The notes: generated by a model from the sequence alone, not told the origin. 10,198 nt of DNA from Planctomycetota bacterium (GCA_023434205.1 JAEYTB010000009.1:1-10198); one strand, 5' to 3'; positions 1 to 6,081 are shown, counted from the stretch's first letter. Translations and numbers: made by a program.

Positions 1-48
1 GTCTGGGGCAACAGCGGTGCTGCTGCCACCAACCAAGACCCCCACGAG

Positions 49-94
49 ACCCGGCGTTTGGCTCTGTTTCTGAACGCCGGGTTTTTCCTTTTTT
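49..94 (+). terminator. Rho-independent terminator of an upstream forward transcript
   Basis: A perfect 10-bp stem (ACCCGGCGTT at 49-58 paired with AACGCCGGGT at 73-82) encloses a 14-nt loop. It is followed on the plus strand by TTTTT, CC and TTTTTT, the classic hairpin plus U-tract. On the minus strand no T-run follows, so it should not terminate the PIG-L gene that ends at 98. Bases 1-48 contain no stop codon in any forward frame, so the terminated transcript is either a protein gene that ended before the window or a non-coding RNA. A second small hairpin (7-15 with 19-27, one A·C mismatch) lies just upstream. I cannot identify the upstream gene. Confidence 0.85.
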
Positions 95-97
95 GGC

Positions 98-787
98 CTA
101 CGCCAGCCCCGCCAGCGACGAGAGCCCCAGCGGCTCGCGGCACCAGAACGGCTCCCCCGCCCGCGTCCCGATCCGCGAGCCGAAGTACCGGTTCCCCGCG
201 CTGATCCACTCCGGCACCTGCATGTTCACCGGGTTCTCCGCGAACTGCGAGCGGTACGCCGCGATCGCCGCCATCTTGCGCTCCTCGAACGCGCTGATGT
301 CCATCACGAACGTCGGGTCCGGCACGCGCCGCAGGTGCGAGCAGTAGTAGTAGAAGACCCACCGGGGGTACAGCGGCGGCTTCCCGCCGTCGCCCGGCAG
401 GTCGAGCTTCGTGAGCTTGGCATCGAACCGCGCATCCTCCGCGATCCGCGTCACCGCGAGGTGGTCCGGGTGCGCATCCTCCGGGTGCGGGAGGAACAGC
501 ACCTGCGCCTGGTGCGCCCGGATCACCCCCGCCACCTTGTGCCGGTTCTCGACCGTGTGCTCCACCCGCCGGTTGGGCAGGTCCAGCAGGTGCCGGCGAA
601 CGCCCAGCGCCGCCGCGGCGTCCGCCGCTTCTTTCAGCCGCGTCGGCCGGTCCCCCCGCGGCGTAGGGCACCCGTCCGTCACGTCCAGCAGCAGCACATC
701 ATGCCCCTGCGAAGCGAGCAGCGCGATCGTGCCGCCCATGCCAAGCTCCTGATCGTCCGGGTGCGGGCCGATGACGAGGATGTTCAT
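98..787 (-). CDS. PIG-L family deacetylase, BshB1-like
   Basis: This encodes a 229-residue zinc-dependent N-acetylglucosaminyl deacetylase of the PIG-L/LmbE family. Seen: the N-terminal metal-binding motif PHPDD at residues 8-12 (His9, Asp12), the second motif HPDH at 106-109, a FYYYC strand at 145-149, and a C-terminal YFGSRIG…GEPFWCREPL block near 201-220. That overall order, plus the RKMAAIAAYRSQF stretch near 170-182, matches BshB1, which deacetylates GlcNAc-malate in bacillithiol biosynthesis. Length is normal for the family. No other bacillithiol gene lies nearby, so the exact substrate is inferred; another sugar or small-molecule deacetylase is possible. No signal peptide is visible, so it is presumably cytoplasmic. 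Its ATG overlaps the stop of the upstream lipoprotein gene (ATGA), which suggests translational coupling in a two-gene operon. Confidence 0.9.
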   Translation of the reverse strand: MNILVIGPHPDDQELGMGGTIALLASQGHDVLLLDVTDGCPTPRGDRPTRLKEAADAAAALGVRRHLLDLPNRRVEHTVENRHKVAGVIRAHQAQVLFLPHPEDAHPDHLAVTRIAEDARFDAKLTKLDLPGDGGKPPLYPRWVFYYYCSHLRRVPDPTFVMDISAFEERKMAAIAAYRSQFAENPVNMQVPEWISAGNRYFGSRIGTRAGEPFWCREPLGLSSLAGLA

Positions 788-1212
788 TCCGGCACCCCGC
801 CCACCACCACCAGCCCGATCAGCTCCGCCTTCCCCTCCGCGTCCTTGGTCTCAATCTGGGCGAGCACAAGGCGGTCGGGGGTCTCGGTGGCGAAGAAGCC
901 GCCGTGGCGGAAGGCGTCGCCGTGCTCATCGCGGAACTGCTTCATCGAGAGCGTGAGCGTCTCACCGACCTTGAGCCCGTCGATGGGACGCGAGTAGCGG
1001 GCGTTGAGCCACAGCGTCGACGCCCCGTAGTCGCGGGCGGTGGTGTTGGTGAGCTCCACCGTGGTGGTCTGGCGCACGACCTGGATATTGACGCTCCCCT
1101 TCTGGGCCAGGCTCCCGGGGTAGGGGCGGGCGTTGGTCATGTCGCGGCTGGTGGCGCAGCCGCCCAGGACCCACAGACAGGCGAACAGCACGAGGGTGGT
1201 GGTTTGCTTCAC
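784..1212 (-). CDS. small secreted lipoprotein, unknown function
   Basis: This encodes 142 residues read from a GTG start. Seen: a short type II signal peptide, a hydrophobic core LVLFACLWV and the lipobox LGGC, with the lipidated cysteine at residue 19. The mature part has alternating strand-like segments (VNIQVVRQTTTVELTN; LTLSMKQFRD; RLVLAQIETK; LIGLVVVGG), so a small beta-sandwich tethered to a membrane is plausible. I recognise no named family. No ATG upstream of the lipobox is available, and starting at the internal Met25 would remove the lipobox, so GTG is preferred even though the possible Shine-Dalgarno (GAGG) sits only one base away. The gene overlaps the start of the PIG-L gene by 4 bp and is divergent from dus with 18 bp between the starts. 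A functional link to the deacetylase is unproven. Confidence 0.75.
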   Translation of the reverse strand: MKQTTTLVLFACLWVLGGCATSRDMTNARPYPGSLAQKGSVNIQVVRQTTTVELTNTTARDYGASTLWLNARYSRPIDGLKVGETLTLSMKQFRDEHGDAFRHGGFFATETPDRLVLAQIETKDAEGKAELIGLVVVGGVPE

Positions 1213-1230
1213 GCCTCTATAGTCCCAGCT
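1213..1230. promoter_or_regulatory. overlapping divergent promoter for lipoprotein and dus
   Basis: Only 18 bp separate the two divergent start codons. On the plus strand TATAGT (1218-1223) lies 7 nt before the dus ATG. On the minus strand GACTAT (1224-1219, keeping the key A and final T of a -10 element) lies 6 nt before the GTG of the lipoprotein gene. The two hexamers overlap at the palindromic CTATAG core. This geometry fits leaderless transcripts starting at or very near each start codon. No good -35 hexamer is evident for either direction. Confidence 0.5.
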
Positions 1231-2523
1231 ATGTCGTGCGAGAGCAACAACGCCACCCCGCCCGGCCCGGCGATCGCCCCCGGGGCCCAGGGGCTGGACC
1301 CCCGCCGCATCGCCGCGGCGGTGGGGGAGCGCGGCATAGACCCCCGGATCACCGCGGTGGTCCCGGCCTTCGATGCCCCCTTCTTCCAGGCGGGCCTCGC
1401 CGGGTACAGCGACGCGGCGATGCGCATCGTGGCCCGCCGGCACGGCTGCCCCTTCTGCGTCACCGAGGCGCTGCTCGACCGCACGCTGCTCGCCGGCGGC
1501 CGCGGCTTCGACAAGGCCGACCTGGGCGAGCTCCACGACAACATCCCCGGCGGCGAGGAGGACCACCCCCTCGCCGGCCAGATCATGGGCAGCGACCCCA
1601 AGGAAATGGCTGCCGCGGCGGTGAAGATGGTCGAGCAGAAGGCGCGGAGCGATAAGGCGTACAGGAAGCTGGCGTACGCGCGCGACGCCGGGGCTGAGGA
1701 GTCTTCGACAAAGCCCCGGGTTGTGACGCCCTTGCACGCCGAACCCGGGGCTTCGGCCCAGGGCGGCCTCAGCCCCGGCGTCGAGTCGTCCTTTGAAGTC
1801 ATCGACGTCAACCTCGCCTGCCCGGTCAAGAAGATCGAGAAGAAGGCCCGCGGCGGGCACTGGCTCGCCGAGCCCGACGGCGCGATCGCGATCCTTGAGG
1901 CCGTGCGAGAGGCCGTGCCCGCGTCGGTCGCCTGCACGCTGAAGATCCGCCGCGCCTTCGACGACACGCCGGAAATGGCGGCCAACTTCGACCGCATCCT
2001 CTCGGCGGCGTTCGGCATGGGCTACGCGTGGGCGACGGTGCACGCGCGCACGGTGCAGCAGAAGTACGTCGGCCCCAGCCGCTGGGACCTGCTGCGCGAG
2101 ATCGTCGCCAGGCACCCGCAGCGGCCGATCCTCGGATCGGGCGACGTGTGGGGCGTGGACGACATCTTCCGCATGATCGAGTACACCGGCGTCAGCGGCG
2201 TGAGCGTCGCCCGCGGCTGCATCGGCAACCCGTGGATCTTCCGCCAGGCGCGCCAGATGATGGCCGGCAGCGCTCCCACCGCGCCGACGATTGAAGAGCA
2301 GCGCCGCGTGCTGCGGCAGCACTTCGAACTGTCGCTGGCGGTGACGCGCCGCTTCAAGCACGGCGAGGACGCTACGAGCAAGATGATGCGCAAGTTCGGA
2401 ATCCGCTTCGCGGCGCACCATCCTCGCGGGGAAGAGGTGCGGCGGCGGATGATCGCGATCAGCAGCCTGGCGGACTGGACGGCGGTGCTGGAGGAGTTCT
2501 ACAGCGCGCCGGTGGGCGTCTAG
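1231..2523 (+). CDS. dus: tRNA-dihydrouridine synthase with in-frame insert
   Basis: This encodes a 430-residue FMN/NADPH-dependent enzyme that reduces uridine to dihydrouridine in tRNA, cytoplasmic. Seen from the ATG at 1231: FMN-barrel start APFFQAGLAGYSD (49-61), CPFCVTEAL (73-81), QIMGSDP (117-123), the active-site segment NLACPVKKI with the catalytic Cys197, KIRRAFDD (238-245), HARTVQQKY (271-279), the phosphate-binding ILGSGDVW (300-307), RGCIGNPWIF (328-337) and C-terminal KMMRKFG (384-390). The pattern is DusB-like, but the subtype is not certain. Two features lengthen it beyond the usual ~330 residues: an N-terminal extension of about 45 residues and an insert at roughly 136-187, between the QIMGSDP helix and the active-site strand, which contains a nested palindrome. 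The start is set by TATAGT 7 nt upstream; the reading frame stays open far upstream, but that part overlaps the lipoprotein gene and shows no Dus similarity. Confidence 0.95.
   Translation: MSCESNNATPPGPAIAPGAQGLDPRRIAAAVGERGIDPRITAVVPAFDAPFFQAGLAGYSDAAMRIVARRHGCPFCVTEALLDRTLLAGGRGFDKADLGELHDNIPGGEEDHPLAGQIMGSDPKEMAAAAVKMVEQKARSDKAYRKLAYARDAGAEESSTKPRVVTPLHAEPGASAQGGLSPGVESSFEVIDVNLACPVKKIEKKARGGHWLAEPDGAIAILEAVREAVPASVACTLKIRRAFDDTPEMAANFDRILSAAFGMGYAWATVHARTVQQKYVGPSRWDLLREIVARHPQRPILGSGDVWGVDDIFRMIEYTGVSGVSVARGCIGNPWIFRQARQMMAGSAPTAPTIEEQRRVLRQHFELSLAVTRRFKHGEDATSKMMRKFGIRFAAHHPRGEEVRRRMIAISSLADWTAVLEEFYSAPVGV
1683..1783. repeat. nested REP-like palindrome inside dus
   Basis: A 101-bp imperfect palindrome. 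The outer arms are perfect over 17 bp (1683-1699 with 1767-1783; core GCCGGGGCTGAGG / CCTCAGCCCCGGC). Inner arms are perfect over 12 bp (AAGCCCCGGGTT at 1711-1722, AACCCGGGGCTT at 1742-1753) around a 19-nt loop. The octamer AGCCCCGG therefore occurs four times in alternating orientation (1688, 1712, 1745, 1771), like a pair of REP units. It is translated in frame as Dus residues about 151-185, a region absent from ordinary Dus proteins. Confidence 0.8.
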
Positions 2524-2747
2524 TTGTTCGTTGGCGTGATGGGCGTGGCGCGGCCGTAGCCGCTGATCGAGCGGTACGGGGCCGGGGCCGCCGGGATGGG
2601 CGCGGGTTTGGGGGCCTCGACGCGCTGGTGGACGGGCGCCGGCGGCGCGGGCGGCGTGGTCCGCTGCTCGCGGAGCTGGTCGATGGACCGGTCCAGCTTC
2701 CCGAGGATCGACTTGACCTGATTGAATGCCTTTTCCGACGGACCCAT
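2520..2747 (-). CDS. 75-residue helix plus Pro/Ala-rich tail protein, unknown
   Basis: I do not recognise this protein. Residues 1-28 (MGPSEKAFNQVKSILGKLDR then SIDQLREQ) look like an amphipathic helix or short coiled coil. The rest is a Pro/Ala-rich, probably disordered tail (TTPPAPPAPV, APKPAPIPAAP) ending TPITPTNN. No signal peptide or membrane segment is visible. The case for a real gene is a strong Shine-Dalgarno, GGGAGGT (2759-2753), 5 nt before the ATG, and a charged N-terminus with a normal amino-acid mix despite the GC-rich background. It converges on dus: its TAG stop and the dus TAG share the palindrome CTAG at 2520-2523. It is the only host-like gene here with a clear Shine-Dalgarno. 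It could be a small scaffold or linker protein, but that is guesswork. Confidence 0.6.
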   Translation of the reverse strand: MGPSEKAFNQVKSILGKLDRSIDQLREQRTTPPAPPAPVHQRVEAPKPAPIPAAPAPYRSISGYGRATPITPTNN

Positions 2748-2752
2748 AACAC

Positions 2753-2759
2753 ACCTCCC
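2753..2759 (-). promoter_or_regulatory. Shine-Dalgarno GGGAGGT of the 75-residue gene
   Basis: GGGAGGT on the minus strand lies 5 nt before the ATG at 2747. It fixes the start of this small gene and is the best anti-16S match in the window. The remaining bases up to 2864, between this gene and the forward gene at 2879, show nothing else I can support. Confidence 0.6.
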
Positions 2760-2864
2760 GATCGACTACCGCTATGGCTATCGACTGTCCGCGGGGGCGA
2801 CTTTCCTGGACTGGGCAATCTTGCCGGCAGATTTGTGGAACTTCAGGCGGCGGTGGCGCGCTGG

Positions 2865-2870
2865 TAGGCT
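2865..2870 (+). promoter_or_regulatory. TAnnnT -10-like element (TAGGCT) before the ClpP-fold gene
   Basis: TAGGCT lies 8 nt before the ATG at 2879, consistent with transcription starting at or very near the start codon. TTCAGG 17 bp further upstream is a poor -35. The same hexamer recurs before the genes at 4060 and 5674. Confidence 0.45.
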
Positions 2871-2878
2871 GGGGGCCT

Positions 2879-3994
2879 ATGCGCACCCTGATCCTGGCGT
2901 GTGTGGCGGTCCTGATGGCGGCGGTCCCGGCCCTGGGGCAGGCGCGGCCGGGCGCGGTCATGCGGGTGGCGGTCCACGGCAATCTGGAGGTGATGCACGC
3001 CGCGGAGGAGCTGCGGCAGGCGCTGAGCGATGCGTACCGGGAGCGGCACGCGCTGGTGGTGGTGGAGCTGTCGGGCAACGAGTCGCGGCTGGACGTGGTG
3101 GCGCAGATGGCGCGGTACGTGAAGGGCTCGCAGGTGCCGGTGGTGGTGTACCTGGACGACCGTGACGGCGAGGTGGGCGCGGGGGCGCTGGTGGTGGGGC
3201 TCGCGGCGGAAGAGTGCGTGGTCTCGCCGCGGGTGACGGTGAGGGGCCGGTGCGCGGGGTTGGCGCAGGCGGACCTGGTGCCCGAGAAGACCTCGGGGAC
3301 GGCGGTGGTGGAGGAGCTGGCGGGGATCGCGCGGACGCACGCGGCGGAGCGCGGCTGGAACGAGGGTGTGCTCGCCGGGCTCATCAGCCCCTCGGCGGTG
3401 CTGTGGTGCGCCTTTGAGAAGGACGCGTACACGGTGGTGGGGGAACGGCCCGAGGGCGAGTCGCTGCCGCTGGTGGTGGAGCGCGACGGCGCGCACAGCG
3501 CGGAGATCGACGCGAAGGGGCTGGTGCGGCTGAAGCTGGCCAGCGGAACGCTGGAGGGCTGGACGGCGCTGATGCACAGGCGCGAGCTGAAAAACTCGCC
3601 GCGGGTGGAACGGGTGATCAGCGCCGCGGTGGGCGGGCGGAGCGTCAAGGCCGAGATGCTTCTGGACACGGCGGATGCGGCCCACGACCGTGCCAAGGTG
3701 GTGCTGAAGATGCCCTGGCCGCGGGCGCAGGACATCGCGCCGTCGAAGTACCGGGAGGCCGCGGAGGAGGGCCGGCGCGAGCTCGACCGGGCCTCCGCGG
3801 CGTTGACGGAGCTGGAAAAGCTGCTGGAGGCGTACCCGGAGGTGATGCGCCGGCCGGCGCCGGGGCAGACGGCGGTGGCGGGCAAGCCGAGCACGTACGC
3901 GACGAAGTGGCGGTCGGCGGTGCAGAGCCGCAGGGACAGGGTGGCGAAGCTGCTGGCGACGGCGGAGAAGTTCGCGGGGGTGCGGGGCGGGTAG
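2879..3994 (+). CDS. exported ClpP/NfeD-fold protein lacking the catalytic serine
   Basis: This encodes 371 residues. Residues 1-22 form a signal peptide (MRTLILACVAVLMAAVPALG, cleavage probably near QA). Residues about 29-125 follow the ClpP/crotonase-like pattern of the membrane-protease NfeD and SppA families: an opening strand and turn VAVHGNLEV, a helix AAEELRQAL, LVVVEL, then SQVPVVVYL, an alanine/glycine turn EVGAGALVVGLAA, and VVSPRVTVRG. In NfeD the turn carries the catalytic Ser (ASAG); here the equivalent residue is Gly100, and the PGG loop is replaced by NESRL. The protein is therefore probably not a peptidase. Residues about 284-320 are helical and coiled-coil-like (EEGRRELDRASAALTELEKL). 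No NfeD transmembrane or OB domain follows. The start is chosen for the signal peptide and the TAGGCT 8 nt upstream. It is co-directional with the prepilin-like gene 65 bp downstream. The family call is by pattern only. Confidence 0.7.
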   Translation: MRTLILACVAVLMAAVPALGQARPGAVMRVAVHGNLEVMHAAEELRQALSDAYRERHALVVVELSGNESRLDVVAQMARYVKGSQVPVVVYLDDRDGEVGAGALVVGLAAEECVVSPRVTVRGRCAGLAQADLVPEKTSGTAVVEELAGIARTHAAERGWNEGVLAGLISPSAVLWCAFEKDAYTVVGERPEGESLPLVVERDGAHSAEIDAKGLVRLKLASGTLEGWTALMHRRELKNSPRVERVISAAVGGRSVKAEMLLDTADAAHDRAKVVLKMPWPRAQDIAPSKYREAAEEGRRELDRASAALTELEKLLEAYPEVMRRPAPGQTAVAGKPSTYATKWRSAVQSRRDRVAKLLATAEKFAGVRGG

Positions 3995-4047
3995 AGGGAT
4001 TCGGAACGTACGGGGCAGATGGGGTTGGGAGAGGGGGTTCGGCGAGG

Positions 4048-4053
4048 TAGGCT
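4048..4053 (+). promoter_or_regulatory. TAnnnT -10-like element (TAGGCT) before the prepilin-like gene
   Basis: TAGGCT lies 6 nt before the ATG at 4060. A possible -35, TTGGGA (4025-4030), sits 17 bp upstream of it. This supports a separate, possibly leaderless transcript starting at 4060 rather than read-through from the preceding gene. Confidence 0.5.
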
Positions 4054-4059
4054 GATGGG

Positions 4060-5097
4060 ATGGAGGGCCTGCGCATGGGTGGATGCCGGCGTGGCTTTGG
4101 GCTTGTGGACGCGGTGGTGAGCGTGGTGGTGGTGTGCGCGCTGATGGCGGTGGTGGTGGTGAGCGGCTCGCGGGCGCGCAGTGCGGGGATGCAGGCGGGG
4201 TCGGTGGCGAACCTGCACGAGTTCGCGGCGGTGACGGCGAGCTACGGCGCGGACTTTCAGGATCATGTGTGGTCGTTCTCGTGGAGAATGACGGACCGCA
4301 ACCTGAGCAGCTTTGCGGACATGAACTCGCAACTGGCGAGTTCGTCCACACCGTTGGCATCGGCTTCGGTGCAGGCGATCGACATCGCGCGGCGGCGGGG
4401 AAGGCCGGACGCGGCGTACCTGGCCAACTGGGTGCCGTCGGTGACGTACGGGCACTGGGTGCTGAGCGAGTACCTTGACCAGCCGCTGACGCTGCGGTTC
4501 GCGGTGTCGCCGGGGGACCGGTACCTGCGGCTGTGGTCGAACGATCCCGCGGCGTTCTACGCGGGGCAGCTCCCGCCGACACTGCCGCCACAAACGCCAC
4601 CGTTAGCTTTCGGTCCGTATGGGATGTCGTACCGGATGGGCCCGGCGTTCTGGGCGACGGACTTTGAGATCGCCCCGACACGCGGGTCGATCAGGCAGGC
4701 GGCTTCGCACAACCTGTACCAGCTCAGCCCTTCGCACATGCCCTTGCGGCTGGGGGAGCGGCGGTGGGCGGAGGTGACGTACCCGTCGCAGAAGGTGTTC
4801 ATGTTCGACTCGGCGCAGTGGACCGGGGCGCGGGCGCCGGTCTGGTGGGGGTACCTGCACGCTCGTGTGCCGCAGCTCATGGCCGATGGGAGCGTGCAGG
4901 TGCGTGCGAGCGGACGTTCGAATGTCGGCTTCAAGCCGGACCTCCCTTCCAGTCCCTACTCGACCCTCATCAACTATTCGCCATCCGTGTGGGAACCACC
5001 GTTGCTGGGGGAAGTGATCAAGGGGCGGGTCTACTGGACGCGCAACGGGATTCGCGGGCGGGACTACGACGGGCCGGAGGTGCCGGCGACGCCGTGA
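4060..5097 (+). CDS. prepilin-like protein with N-terminal methylation motif
   Basis: This encodes 345 residues. Residues 9-36 carry a type IV prepilin/pseudopilin leader: CRRG then FGLVDAVVSVVVVCALMAVVVV, with cleavage expected after Gly12 and a single hydrophobic segment of about 20 residues. The usual Glu at +5 of the mature protein is Asp17. The C-terminal ~300 residues are large for a pseudopilin, aromatic-rich (WVPSVTYGHWVLSEYL; GPYGMSYRMGPAFWATDF; WWGYLHARVPQLMADGSV) and end without a second membrane span. This fits the planctomycete class of large N-methylated exported proteins, whose role is unknown. The segment EVTYPSQKVFMFDSAQW … VPQLMADGSVQ resembles the H-X9-DG-type end of such proteins. 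The ATG at 4060 is preferred because of TAGGCT 6 nt upstream; an ATG at 4075 preceded by GGAGGG with 7-nt spacing is a real alternative and keeps the motif. Confidence 0.75.
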   Translation: MEGLRMGGCRRGFGLVDAVVSVVVVCALMAVVVVSGSRARSAGMQAGSVANLHEFAAVTASYGADFQDHVWSFSWRMTDRNLSSFADMNSQLASSSTPLASASVQAIDIARRRGRPDAAYLANWVPSVTYGHWVLSEYLDQPLTLRFAVSPGDRYLRLWSNDPAAFYAGQLPPTLPPQTPPLAFGPYGMSYRMGPAFWATDFEIAPTRGSIRQAASHNLYQLSPSHMPLRLGERRWAEVTYPSQKVFMFDSAQWTGARAPVWWGYLHARVPQLMADGSVQVRASGRSNVGFKPDLPSSPYSTLINYSPSVWEPPLLGEVIKGRVYWTRNGIRGRDYDGPEVPATP

Positions 5098-5098
5098 G

Positions 5099-5674
5099 TC
5101 AGCGCGGGGGTGGGGCGCCGGCGAGGCTTGCGAGGCTGCGCGAAGGGGCGGGAGTATTGGGACGGGTGCGGCCGCTGGGGCGGGGGGGCGCGATGGGGGC
5201 GATCGCGCCGGTGAGGGCGTTGGTCTCTACGAGTGATGACAGCGCGGCGAGTGGGTCGAGCGGCGGTGTGAAGCTGGCCGCGGGCTGGAGTGCCACTTCG
5301 CGCGCAGCGGGCGGGTCGGTGCGGTGCGGTGCGCGGTGGCGGGTGGTCTTTTCGCGCGAGGTGCGCTGGGTGGAGTAGCGGAGGAGGGTGCTGGCGGCGC
5401 GGATCTGTTCCGCGGGCTTTGGTGCCGCGTCGAGGTTGCGGTGGAGTGTGGAGAGGGCCTTGTCCTGGCGGGCGTGCTCGCGGAGCAGGCGGAAGCGGTC
5501 GAAGGCCTCGAGGTACGCGGCGATGGGGGGGCTGGCGGCGCGGTCGAGGGCCTGAGGGATGGTCAGGCCGTGCTTGGCGGCGAGGGCGGGGAGGTCGAGG
5601 CTGCCGTCGATGAGGTCCTCGAGGAGGGCCTGGTCGGGCTTGGAGAGGTCGGGGAGGTGGGTCGTGGTTGACAT
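5099..5674 (-). CDS. HTH-like protein with disordered tail, unknown function
   Basis: This encodes 191 residues of no family I can name. Residues 12-65 are helical and include a helix-turn-helix-like stretch (LIDGSLDLPALAAKHGLTIP then QALDRAA). In style it resembles the small DNA-binding domains of phage terminase small subunits, with a further helix FRLLREHARQDKALSTLHRN at 61-80. The second half is basic and Pro/Ala-rich (TTRHRAPHRTDPP, PPRPSGRTRP) and probably disordered. No signal or membrane segment is visible. The ATG at 5674 has TAGGCT 6 nt upstream and only a weak Shine-Dalgarno, the same arrangement as two forward genes here. Its stop is one base from the stop of the convergent prepilin-like gene. 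A nucleic-acid-binding role is inferred from the helix pattern only. Confidence 0.6.
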   Translation of the reverse strand: MSTTTHLPDLSKPDQALLEDLIDGSLDLPALAAKHGLTIPQALDRAASPPIAAYLEAFDRFRLLREHARQDKALSTLHRNLDAAPKPAEQIRAASTLLRYSTQRTSREKTTRHRAPHRTDPPAAREVALQPAASFTPPLDPLAALSSLVETNALTGAIAPIAPPRPSGRTRPNTPAPSRSLASLAGAPPPR

Positions 5675-5680
5675 AACAGG

Positions 5681-5686
5681 AGCCTA
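5681..5686 (-). promoter_or_regulatory. TAnnnT -10-like element (TAGGCT) before the HTH-like gene
   Basis: TAGGCT read on the minus strand (5686-5681) sits 6 nt before the ATG at 5674. TTGCAT lies 16 bp further upstream and could be a weak -35. The hexamer is identical to those before the genes at 2879 and 4060. Confidence 0.5.
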
Positions 5687-5735
5687 ACCACGGCGGAGGG
5701 GGATGCAAGGGGAGGGGTGGTGGATTGATGGGTTC

Positions 5736-5761
5736 ACCGGCTTTTTGCACACAAAGCCGGT
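5736..5761. repeat. perfect hairpin beside the 59-bp array
   Basis: ACCGGCTTT (5736-5744) pairs perfectly with AAAGCCGGT (5753-5761) around the loop TTGCACAC. No T-run follows on either strand, so it is a poor intrinsic terminator. It lies between the HTH-like gene and the tandem repeats and may be an RNA structure, a protein site, or an old repeat end. Confidence 0.6.
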
Positions 5762-5780
5762 TGGAGGGCATCGAGGCGAA

Positions 5781-6075
5781 GACCCCCTCCGCCTCGCAGA
5801 GCCTCGGCACCTCCCCCGCAGAGCCGGGGGAGGAGTGAAGACCCCCTCCGCCTTGCGGAGCCTCGGCACCTTCGCCGCGGAGCCGGGGGAGGAGTGAAGA
5901 CCCCCTCCGCCTCGCAGAGCCTCGGCACCTTCGCCGCGGAGTCGGGGGAGGAGTGAAGACCCCCTCCGCCTCGCAGAGCCTCGGCACCTCCCCCGCAGAG
6001 CCGGGGGAGGAGTGAAGACCCCCACCGCCTCGCAGAGCCTCGGCACCTCCCCCGCAGAGCCGGGGGAGGAGTGGA
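5781..6075. repeat. five tandem 59-bp repeats
   Basis: Units begin at 5781, 5840, 5899, 5958 and 6017, each GACCCCCTCCGCCT-like and exactly 59 bp apart. A degenerate sixth unit runs to about 6098, displaced by one base. Units differ at only a few positions. Units 1, 4 and 5 contain CTCCCCCG-CAGAGC-CGGGGGAG (first at 5811-5832), an 8-bp hairpin with a 6-nt loop; in units 2 and 3 the left arm reads CTTCGCCG. The plus strand is C-rich in the first half of each unit. There are no unique spacers, so it is not CRISPR. The region 5675-6113 contains no gene I can support; because the period is not a multiple of three, open frames through it are compositional. Confidence 0.9.
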
Positions 6076-6081
6076 ATGCAC

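Noticed and set aside
904..1230. Upstream extension of the dus frame to an ATG at 904
   Set aside because: It overlaps the lipoprotein gene on the opposite strand, has no Dus similarity, and TATAGT precedes the ATG at 1231.
1684..1782. Nested palindrome as an intrinsic terminator or attenuator within dus
   Set aside because: No T-run follows either arm and the coding frame continues through conserved Dus motifs on both sides.
784..4593. 1269-codon open frame on the minus strand
   Set aside because: It runs antisense through dus, the ClpP-fold gene and part of the prepilin-like gene. Only its last 142 codons (the lipoprotein) look like protein; the rest is Arg/Pro/Ala-rich shadow caused by high GC.
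2843..4681. 612-codon minus-strand frame
   Set aside because: Antisense shadow of two supported forward genes with a low-complexity Pro/Ser/Arg translation.
5781..6075. CRISPR array
   Set aside because: The units are directly contiguous with no variable spacers, and no cas gene is present.
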